A DNA stretch of 64,000 nt from Isochrysis galbana. Taxonomy: Eukaryota > Haptophyta > Isochrysidales > Isochrysidaceae. The notes under the pieces are model-generated. The model did no database searches. It saw nothing but the letters and a program-made list of their open reading frames with translations, and was not told the DNA's origin. Both the position numbers and the translations under genes were made by a program. Shown one piece after another: positions 52,295-60,511 of this stretch. The stretch's first letter is position 1, and the number at the start of each line of letters is the position of its first letter. The stretch lies in NCBI GenBank assembly GCA_018136815.1, contig CM030943.1, positions 1,293,975 to 1,357,974 on the forward strand, given 5' to 3'.

Positions 52295-52612
52295 TCAAGC
52301 GGAAGACGTCTTGTGTTTCGTTTGTGCCTCCCGTTTCAATATCGCCTCCGCATCGAAGGTCAGTTTCATTTTCTCTGTCTTGTAAAAGCGAAAATACTTT
52401 GTCTTCCACAGTACCAAGAGGAGAAGAATAAACAGCGCGAAGACCACCCCGACCGCGATCCAGACCCTCGTGGGGCCATCCCTCGACGCGATGACTGCTG
52501 CGTATGAAGCACTAACGAGAAACCAGAAGGTGATGCCACCCAAGAGACTCATCAAGGGGACGACGTCGTAGGGACCATCGTCGAATAAGCTATGACGGGC
52601 GTAGACCCACAT
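52295..52612 (-). CDS. Small two-TM protein, family member B
   Basis: 105 residues from the ATG at 52612: MWVYARHSLFDDGPYDVVPL, hydrophobic helix GGITFWFLVSASYAAVIAS, polar DGPTRV, helix WIAVGVVFALFILLLLVLW, then the tail FRFYKTEKMKLTFDAEAILK ending with basic residues. It aligns with the proteins at 14818-15114 and 52766 in start, helix spacing and the RF-x-KT-x2-M-x-LT tail, though the middle is diverged. It is divergent to member C with 153 bp between the two ATGs. Both intergenic flanks contain ttgcata 15-25 bp before the ATG. Predicted membrane protein of unknown role. Confidence 0.65.
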   Translation of the reverse strand: MWVYARHSLFDDGPYDVVPLMSLLGGITFWFLVSASYAAVIASRDGPTRVWIAVGVVFALFILLLLVLWKTKYFRFYKTEKMKLTFDAEAILKREAQTKHKTSSA

Positions 52613-52765
52613 CTTACAGTATGCAAAGTAATTTTTTTTGAGATTGTGTCATTGACGGGGGCGCCCTCGCCTCCCTCCTAGTTTGCGCCTCAACTTGGCC
52701 CCTAACTCGGACACGCTTCCCCGAGCGTGAATACCTTTTTTCTTGCATAACAACAAGGGAACGTC

Positions 52766-53263
52766 ATGTTGGTATACATATACTATAAGCGTGGTGAATA
52801 TGAGGTGGAGGAACTAAAGAAATTAATAGCTCCCATTATTGCCTGGCCCTTCTTCTTCATTATCGTGCCATCAATCGTACTTGCATACTGGGCGATGGGT
52901 GTTAAAGGATTCGGAGTTGGAGCTGGAGTGGGAGTCGCACTGACCCTGCTGGTTTACTTTCTATTGTGGAAATTTAAGGTGTGGCGCTTTTCCAAAACAG
53001 ACAAGATGCTGCTCACCCATCTACTCCGTCAGCCAAACGGAACAGTGCTACGTGAGGGTGTGGGGGGAGGGGGCATTGCTCTAGGTGCTGCTTCCGCTCG
53101 CCCGGCGCTGCCCTCGCTCAGCCCAGCCACTGTCCCTCCCGGTCAGGAGACGTTGGCGCGCCTCTCCGCCCGCCTACGTGGACGCATCTCCTCCCGCCTA
53201 TGGGACGCCTGCGCGCCTTCGTACGGTGGGGTGGGGTGCAACCACCTGCTTTGGTTTGGCTGA
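52766..53263 (+). CDS. Small two-TM protein, family member C, with altered tail
   Basis: From the ATG at 52766: MLVYIYYKRGEYEVEELKKL, helix AWPFFFIIVPSIVLAYWAM, GVKGFGVGAGVG turn, helix VALTLLVYFLLWKF, then KVWRFSKTDKMLLT. It is the closest to member A (G-x-K-G-x-G-x-GAG turn). After LLT (about 53015) the sequence changes to GC-rich Ala/Pro/Arg text (RPALPSLSPATVPPG) unlike members A and B, and the frame runs on to 53263. The family tail is probably lost and replaced by inserted sequence, so the protein may be a truncated or fused form. Confidence 0.6.
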   Translation: MLVYIYYKRGEYEVEELKKLIAPIIAWPFFFIIVPSIVLAYWAMGVKGFGVGAGVGVALTLLVYFLLWKFKVWRFSKTDKMLLTHLLRQPNGTVLREGVGGGGIALGAASARPALPSLSPATVPPGQETLARLSARLRGRISSRLWDACAPSYGGVGCNHLLWFG

Positions 53264-54067
53264 AGAGGAGCGAGGGCGCGGTGAAAGGGCAGGACTGGCT
53301 GCGATGTCCCCTTTTCTGCGGTCAAATCGCATTGCTGCACGTTTGTACTGTAATAAGGGGGTCCTTTAAGTAGAACTTATACGATCCACATGGGGGGCAC
53401 TTGCGAAAAAAACAACCAAACCTGAGGTTGCACCCTCTCGGTGGGGCGCGCCCACCGTCTATGTATGATCCTTGGCCGCTTGCCCGTCGCCTGGGACGCC
53501 CGCTGCGCGACCCCCTTGGCCCCTCCTCGTCTCGAAGGACGTTTTCGTCAGTGTTGCGTGCCGACGCGCGCGCCTGGCCCGGCGACTCAGCGGGCGAGTT
53601 CTGCGACGCCATGGCGACCGAGTGGGCGCGGGTGGTGCCTCTAGCCGGCGCCGGCTCACCTGAGCCGTACCCAAAGCGGCTGGGGAGACTGGGCCACGAA
53701 GGACGCCTGTGCCAGGGGTTGGGCACGCGCCAGGAGTTGGCTACCCCCGGAGTAGGAATATTATGAGTTTTTTTTCTAAGAGTACCATCTCCTTGCCTGG
53801 TCTTTATGTATGTCTATCGGCCCTTACTATAGTACTCTACTCTCCTGGTACGCGGGTTCATTCGACATCGAGAAGAAGAAAACTGTTGCCCCCCCTTTCC
53901 CTTCCCCGTCTCTCTCCCTCCTCGTCGCTCTCGTCTCTCTCTCGTCTCTCGTCCGTCGTCTCTCTTTCTCTTTCCTCTCTCTCTCTCTCTCGTCTCTTTC
54001 TCTCTTTCACTCTGTTGCCCTTCCAATTCCCTCCCCCTTCCCCCCCGTCCTCTCCCGTGGGCGCCCG

Positions 54068-56026
54068 ATGCCCAAGCCGCGTCGCAGGCGGCCGCCGCCC
54101 TCCGATGGGCCGGCCGACGAATCTCCGCCTCCCGCCTCGGACTCGGACGTGGAGGACCCGCGCGACTACCGGCGCGGTGGCTACCACCTCGTCCACGTCG
54201 CTGAGCTCTTCAAGCACGGGCGCTACGTGGCGGCCAAGAAGCTGGGCTGGGGCCACTTCTCGACGGTCTGGCTCGCGTGGGACAGGCAGCAGCAGCGGGC
54301 TGTCGCGCTCAAGATCCAGAAGGCGGCGGCTAAATACGCAGAGACGGCAAAGGACGAGGTCAAGCTACTCAAGCAAGTGAGCGAGGCTTTCGCTCGCCAC
54401 CGCGACTGCAGAGGGATTGTATCGCCGCAGCTGCAGCCACTCGGTGCGCCAGCAGATGGGGCGACCAGCGGCCGCGGGAATGCTGTTGACGACGGGGACG
54501 TCATCGGGTCAGTACAGAATTCGTTCGTGAAGGATGCGGGAATCGTCGAGTTGCGCGACCACTTCGTGCACCGTGGGCCTCATGGCGCACATCATGTGAT
54601 GTGCTTTGAGGTGCTTGGTCCATCACTGCTCCAGATGCTCAAGGCAACCGATTATCGCGGATTGCCCCTCAGCCAGGCGCGCCGCCTCGCTCGATGTCTT
54701 CTATCAGCGCTCGCCTTCATCCATGCTGAGGGTATCATTCACACCGACGTCAAGCCAGAGAATGTGCTTGAAGTCCTCAATCCGATCGATGCAGCAGGTT
54801 TTGACACGATAGCGCGAAGAGTGGATGCGGCCTCTCGCGCTGCTGACCCGACGGCTGGGGATGGTGGTCGGGCGGTATGCGCGGGAGCGGTATATGGGGG
54901 CGATGCAATTGGCAATACGGTTGCCCGGAGCCGTAACGCGCGGAAGCGCGCCAAGCAAAAGGAGAAGAAACGCATGCAGGTCGCAGGCGAAAGTCATGCT
55001 CAGGGTGAACATGGAGAGAAAACTAAGCAAGCTGGTGAGAACGGTGCTAGTGAGCCCGCATCAGCCACAACAGCACTGCTCGACAGCAATCGAGCTAGCT
55101 CGGGGGCAAGCGGCACTGTCGAGGAGACCGTGTCAACGGATGGGGTATGCGATGTGGCCGACGTTGAGAGCCGCATGAACGCCCTCTCTGTTGTGGATGG
55201 TCCGTCGATCGCAAAAGGTGCTATTGGGAAGAACACGGAGGAAAGGCAGTGTGATGCTACGGCACCAAAGATTTCAGATGTGGCAGGTGCCAAAGCTGAC
55301 GCATGGCCAGCTGTTCCAGACGAGAACGGTGGCCATTGGATCAAGACTGCATCAGTGGACACGCTGCATGACCAAAACCTAGAGGCGAAGAAGCTTCAAA
55401 AGGAGCCGCATGTAGCTAACGCGAACGGTACAACCGGCCGTAAAGAGAACGAATCCCAAGCTTCTTCGACTAGACGTGGCGCTTCCTGGGCTCCTGCGCA
55501 TGCGCAAATTGACCCTAGTTCTCCAGATGCTCCGACGTTCAAATTGGCTGATCTTGGCAACGGATGTTGGCGTGACCGCCATTTCACGGAAGACATCCAG
55601 ACACGCCAGTATCGCTGCCCTGAGGTAATTATGGGTCAAGGCTACGACGTTGCGTCAGATGTCTGGTCGGCAGCCTGTGTGGTCTTCGAGGCTGTCACAG
55701 GCGACATGCTATTTACACCCAAGGCGGGAAAATCCTGGTCCCGAGATGAGGATCATCTTGCCCTCATCATCGAGCTGCTTGGGCCCTTCCCTAGATGCCA
55801 GACAACTCAAGGCACTTTCGCGAAGGACTTCTTCCGTGGAGGTGAACTGCGGCACATAAAGAAACTCCGTCCATGGAGCCTTGTAGACGTACTCACAGAG
55901 AAATACGAGATGACGCCTGAGAATGCCCACGCTCTTGCCGACTTTCTCTTACCAATGTTGCGGCATGATCCCACAGCTCGGGCGACAGCCGAGGAAGCGC
56001 TTCGTCACCCGTGGCTCAATGAATAG
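54068..56026 (+). CDS. SRPK-type Ser/Thr protein kinase
   Basis: 652 residues from the ATG at 54068, no intron. The upstream open frame is CT-rich low complexity. N-lobe: YHLVHVAELFKHGRYVAAKK, a P-loop GWGHFSTVWLAWD (60-72) and catalytic Lys82 in VALKIQKAAAKYAETAKDEV. C-lobe: HTDVKPEN with catalytic Asp227 (HTD in place of HRD), then an insert of about 250 residues (charged, KRAKQKEKKRMQ, probable nuclear/cytoplasmic control region), then DLGN at 495-498 (in place of DFG), QTRQYRCPEVIMGQGYDVASD and the C-terminal RATAEEALRHPWL. The split kinase domain, H-T-D and DLGN are hallmarks of SR-protein kinases, which phosphorylate RS domains of splicing factors. All key residues are present. Confidence 0.92.
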   Translation: MPKPRRRRPPPSDGPADESPPPASDSDVEDPRDYRRGGYHLVHVAELFKHGRYVAAKKLGWGHFSTVWLAWDRQQQRAVALKIQKAAAKYAETAKDEVKLLKQVSEAFARHRDCRGIVSPQLQPLGAPADGATSGRGNAVDDGDVIGSVQNSFVKDAGIVELRDHFVHRGPHGAHHVMCFEVLGPSLLQMLKATDYRGLPLSQARRLARCLLSALAFIHAEGIIHTDVKPENVLEVLNPIDAAGFDTIARRVDAASRAADPTAGDGGRAVCAGAVYGGDAIGNTVARSRNARKRAKQKEKKRMQVAGESHAQGEHGEKTKQAGENGASEPASATTALLDSNRASSGASGTVEETVSTDGVCDVADVESRMNALSVVDGPSIAKGAIGKNTEERQCDATAPKISDVAGAKADAWPAVPDENGGHWIKTASVDTLHDQNLEAKKLQKEPHVANANGTTGRKENESQASSTRRGASWAPAHAQIDPSSPDAPTFKLADLGNGCWRDRHFTEDIQTRQYRCPEVIMGQGYDVASDVWSAACVVFEAVTGDMLFTPKAGKSWSRDEDHLALIIELLGPFPRCQTTQGTFAKDFFRGGELRHIKKLRPWSLVDVLTEKYEMTPENAHALADFLLPMLRHDPTARATAEEALRHPWLNE

Positions 56027-57600
56027 GGCAGCGGCATCCGGGGAGGCTCAGCAACCACGACGTACAAGCCTTCACCAGCACATGAAGTCGGAGAGAGCTC
56101 CCCAGGATGTTTGTTCATGACGCACCGTTGACGCGCAGAGAGCACGGATGCTAAGTGGGAACAAATTCGGCCGAGTAGAGTATGGGATGGGGGGAGAGTC
56201 GAACGCGCTAAGATGTGAGGTGTTGTGACATGTATTGATTGTGGTTGAGCTTTCTGCACTCTCCCCGCTAGATTCATACTGCAGATCGAGACGATTCATT
56301 CTTGTACGATGAGCACCTCATAGTGCCTTCAAGACATATGACTGATGATTGATACATTGCGCTTTGCTATATGCTAGAGCGTGAGCACGGAGCGGCCGAA
56401 CTGGAACTGAGAAGCCCGAGCCCCCGACCGTTAAAGGGTTGCTGAGAAGCGAGTTCATGCGCCAGAGTTTAGTTAGACCCCGTATTCAAGGGTATCCCGC
56501 TGTGATGGGGGGTGCCATCCTCCCAGAGGGCCAGTGTGCTCTCTGGATGTGGGCCCTTTGTCCTTGTTGCAACGCGCCCAGGATAAGAGTTTTCTCTCAT
56601 TTTTTTAAGTTAGACCCCTAGCTAGAGGGTAGAAGGTAGAAGCCTTACAAACGTTGTGGTTGAATTAAGTTTATACTTGGTTCACTCATGGGCGGCACGA
56701 GCCCCTCCCCCCCCCATAGCTTCCGCGGAGATGGTCCCTAACTAGGGGGTGCCTACAGTGGCCAAACAACAAGTAGCTACTTTACTCCTGGGGGTAACAC
56801 TAACACATATGTTAGCCCCAGTAGGCTCCCAACTACCGGTAGCTCACAGGGGTTAAGAATATAGCCCTGGGCTTGCTGTACTTGATTGAAGTCTTTGCAG
56901 CGGGTGCTTTCTAATACCCAGATAGGCGATAGGCGATAGGCGAATGGACGGTGCTTGTATAAATAACGTATAAACTCTTTGTGACTTCTTGACATTGTCG
57001 ATGCCATTGTCCATTGTGCACTTTGCGCCCGTTCCGAGATCATAAAGTGTGGTTTATGATCTCCGGCTGAGGCTCGTTGGAGGGAGAGGGAGGAAGAGAA
57101 GGAGAGAGGAGAGGGACAAGGACAAACAAATCATACCGAATAAAGGACAAACAACCAACAACCAACAAAGGGCGACAAAAGAAGAGAATAAAGAATAAAA
57201 AAGGAGGAGAGAAGAGAGGAGGTGTTGCGGGTAGGGGGGGTTGCCCGTTTCCCCTTGTACATCCCCGACCGTTAGGCTTTCTTCGCGTGACTCCCTCCCC
57301 GCCGTCACGCCCCGGTGCCCCCTCCCTGCATTGCGTTTCCCTTCCCGCCATCAGGTTTCCCCGCGAGCCCCCTTCTCCCTTCTTCGTTGTCACGCTCCGA
57401 CGCCCCCTCCCCCGCGTCGGCCCGCTAGGTCCGTCTCCCCTCTCTCCTCCCCCCGTTCTCTCCCCGAGTGTTCCCTTGAGTCTCCGGCCTCGTTTCGTCC
57501 CTTTCTTTTCCCGCGTGTTTCCCCTCCCCGTGTTTACTTTTCCCCGCGAGTGTCCCCTCCCTTGTTCTTTGTTCTCGCGATCAGCGCCACCGCTTGAGCG
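56027..57600. other. Intergenic with dispersed repeat words
   Basis: No gene seen. aagtttatacttggtt at 56669 with the following cgagcccc run matches the inner arm of the fold-back element (7515) and, in reverse, 41520. 57060-57200 is purine-rich and 57290-57600 pyrimidine-rich. Confidence 0.5.
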
Positions 57601-57607
57601 CTCCCGT

Positions 57608-58255
57608 GCCCCTCTCGGACAAAAATTCCGTCCTAGAAACTAGGACCACGTCCTAGAAAATTCTTGGATTTCTAGGACTCTGCCGATCATGCCTCCATTA
57701 TAGCCTATGGTGAGCTTATGAGACATCCCATCACCTGAAGCAAACCATCTCCACATCCCATTCAACCTTAGCTCTCCCCATGACCAACTCTGCGGAGCTT
57801 GTCTTTGCTTACTTTTGCTACCACATTCAGCATGCGGTGCTGCACTCGGGCGTCCGCTCGCACCAGAGGAGTTTTATTTTAGACCTTTTGGAGCAGTAGG
57901 CTAGCGGATTGGACACTTAGATGACAAAACCAAGCTTGGTGGTCACTGAAGGTCTCAAAGAGGGCAGTCAAAGCAACATTTCATCTCCTGGGGACCATGG
58001 GTAGAAGAGCTCCCCATTGGGTGGTATCAGCCATTTCTCCCGTTTCTAGGACAAGCAGCAATTCCGACCAGGTGACCCGCAAACGCGTCACAAAACTTGG
58101 TGTTGCTGAGGGAATGGTGCCTAGGTACACTTGGAACATTTAATGAGGACATGCATGTGGTAACTCAATAGCCAAGGTTTGGGACAAAATAACATGGTAT
58201 GCTCATGCTCTCACCTAGCAAAGTCCGTCCCAGTTTCTAGGACTGGTCCTAGAAA
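57608..58255. mobile_element. Possible small element bounded by ctagaaa/tttctag words
   Basis: 57608-57680 has tccgtcctagaaactaggac, cgtcctagaaaattc and tttctaggac; 58220-58255 has gtcccagtttctaggac and tggtcctagaaagc. The interior is lower in GC than the flanks and has no ORF of note. It may be a MITE, but target duplications were not found. Confidence 0.45.
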
Positions 58256-58619
58256 GCTGGGTACCTTTATTTATCCTATTATCCGCCTCTGGTCTGCTCG
58301 TGTCCCCTGTGCTCATCCCGCCCGTCCCCATGCCGATCGAGACCGAACCCTCGGTCTCGCCCTCGTCCGCGCGTGCCTCCCCCGTTCGTGTCACCCCATC
58401 CTCCGCTCCCTCTCCTGCCTGTACTTCACATGTTACTACCATCCACAGCCCATCCACACCATCACACACAGCAGCCACAGCCTCTTATCACCCCTCACAG
58501 CCACATGGTAGCGGAGGCGTGCCGTCCACGCCCTCCCATCCAGCACCGCCCTCCCACCTCCCCACCGCCGACGCCCCCTACCCGCCAACATTCGACCAAC
58601 CCATGTTCTCTCACCCTTC

Positions 58620-59040
58620 GTCGTCCCTGCGGCGCGTCGCCATGCGGCGCGCCCTGGCCTGCTGCTCTCAGGGGCCCTTTGGGGGCTCCCAGTGGGCCAG
58701 CAAGGGCAGCTCAGGGGGCAGTGGAGGCTGAGGCTCAGCCCCTGGCCCCCCCTGCCTCTCCCACGCTCGCCTCGCTGGCCATGGGAGCCGCCCAAAGTCT
58801 CCTGTATGCCTGGCGACCAGGGACAGAGGGGGAGTCAGCTCGAGGGCAGGCCCAGCGCGGGCGTGGGAGTGTAGCTCGCGGGCCGCGCCCCCGAAGGGTC
58901 TGGGCCAGATTGATGAGTGCCCTGCCCCTGCCAAAGGGCAGGGGCTGGGATTGATTGTACGGGCCCACCCCGGGGGGTGTCCGCGATGGTGTGAGGGGGG
59001 CGCGAGGCCCCCATTGTCCCCCACTTATAAAAGTAGGTTG
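58620..59040 (-). repeat. Fragment related to fold-back element plus dispersed block
   Basis: 58685-58830 (cagctcagggggcagtggag, ctgcctctccc) resembles 6990-7130 in the left arm of the fold-back element. 58930-59040 is the reverse complement of 39380-39510. The ORFs here are by-products of these repeats. Confidence 0.65.
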
Positions 59041-59155
59041 AGATCTATGTACTCTAGATTAGAGCTCTAGAGATCTACTCTAGATTAGAGCTCTACTCTA
59101 GTTGGGCGGCGGGAGCTCTCCATCGACCGGCGACCCCGACGCCCGCCCACACGCG

Positions 59156-59785
59156 ATGCTCATCCTCACTGCCCTCGCACTCGCCTGGGATGGCGGCGCG
59201 ACGCTATTGGTGTCCCAGCCGGTTGTTCGTACGTACACAGCTGCGTCGCGAGTCTCGCCCGTGAGCATCCTTGAAGAACAGGCTGAAAACGGCCTGATAG
59301 GGACACGATGGAAGCTGATGCTTGATGTTGGCCAAGAGCGCGGCTCATGGATGCCCCCAGCTTGGGGGCGCTCCGGCGATCGAGCTCGAGCCCAGATAGT
59401 TGTGTCATTCGAATCAAGTGGCGAGCTCCGCGTTCTTGAGACCGGCGTGTACGATGCACGAGTGGTGCAGTGGGATGGCCCCGGTGGCTGGGAGCTCAAA
59501 GGGGAATTTGTGACTTTCTGGTTGCCGCACAACGGATTCAGACGCTCAGATGTCGAGTTGAAGCCAGCCCGCTTGTACTTTTCTTCCCAATGTTGGGGGT
59601 CTATTCTCAGCAAGCGTGGGACTTTGGCCATCAAGGAGCGAAAGCTTGGATGGCTGCCTTTCCTTCCAACATTGAATGAAGGCTCCTTCATTGTGGGCAC
59701 TTTTGAAGCACAATCCCATCCTATCGATGCTCCACCACTTGGAGCGACGCTATATCGAGGCCCATCTACACGCTCGTCTCGATAG
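59156..59785 (+). CDS. Conserved-looking hypothetical with signal or transit peptide
   Basis: 209 residues from the ATG at 59156 (an in-frame ATG at 59102 adds 18 polar residues). The N-terminus MLILTALALAWDGGATLLVS is hydrophobic. The body is balanced and strand-rich: GLIGTRWKLMLDVGQERGSW, then MPPAWGRSGDRARAQIVVSF, WELKGEFVTFWLPHNGF, ARLYFSSQCWGSILSKRGTL and GSFIVGTFEA. The W-x-LMLDVG-x-E-x-GSWMPPAWG-x-SG pattern recalls uncharacterised proteins of photosynthetic eukaryotes, where it is often preceded by a targeting peptide, but this is from memory of pattern, not a search. It looks like a small beta-barrel protein. No function is proposed. Confidence 0.6.
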   Translation: MLILTALALAWDGGATLLVSQPVVRTYTAASRVSPVSILEEQAENGLIGTRWKLMLDVGQERGSWMPPAWGRSGDRARAQIVVSFESSGELRVLETGVYDARVVQWDGPGGWELKGEFVTFWLPHNGFRRSDVELKPARLYFSSQCWGSILSKRGTLAIKERKLGWLPFLPTLNEGSFIVGTFEAQSHPIDAPPLGATLYRGPSTRSSR

Positions 59786-60511
59786 GAGACTATGGGAGGG
59801 AACCAGCGTCAGCGGTTTGAGGCACCGCTGCTACACCATGTAAAGAGCAGAATATGGAGTCCCGCAACTTGATTTCTCAGCGCCTGTTTTGTATTTTGTC
59901 CATTGAAGGGGCAGCAAGTCGAGGTGTGAAAGGGGGCCGACTTCACTAGCACTAGCGCAATTCTTTTAGCGGCGCTCTACCTCTGACCTTCGAGTGCAAG
60001 CCTCCAACCCGCTTGTGCTGCCTATGGAAGCCACTATAGCTCAGCCCTCCTAACTCAAATCCGAAATTTGGCCTACATTCTCTGAGTCTAAGTGACCGAG
60101 GGTGATGAGATCTCTACTGCTGTATGCACTGACTCCTACCTTGCAAGTGGTCGCACACGGCGCCTACATTTTATATCTGTTGCTTGGATGAGGCGCCTCG
60201 CCCACTGCCTCCCCCCCATGGCGCCGCCGACCTTGCACTACCGCACCAGAGTCTAGAGCGTATGGGTATTGAGCCAGCTACGAACATTCTTTCTTCTATG
60301 CGAACCAACTAAACTATGCATGCGGAATCACGCCGTGTCACATTCCATCACTCACCAGCTGGTTGAGGCGGGGTGGGAATAGCATCGGCAAGTATAGCGA
60401 TGGCGCGCACACCGACGGCCACATCACCGGGTGGCCGGGTGGATCTGGGGCGCCACCTAGAGCGACACGGACTGGCGTTGAGCAAGGGAGGACACGCATG
60501 ACACAAGAGGG
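59786..60511. other. Intergenic, no gene seen
   Basis: Between the 3' ends of the hypothetical gene (+) and the K+ channel (-). Short ORFs without motifs. Confidence 0.5.

Larger units (their letters stand above)
52160..53440. repeat. Inverted repeat bounding the two-TM pair
   Basis: About 45 bp at 52160-52205 (minus: gacaaaaaaagggaacctcg then gttgcaccctctcg) and 53403-53445 (plus: gcgaaaaaaacaaccaaacc then gttgcaccctctcg) face each other. They contain the two starts of ORF X. The word cgcccctaactcgg near 52241 recurs near 52698. The arrangement is ORF X and a two-TM gene on each side of a centre at about 52690, as if an element of these two genes had been duplicated head to head. Confidence 0.6.
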
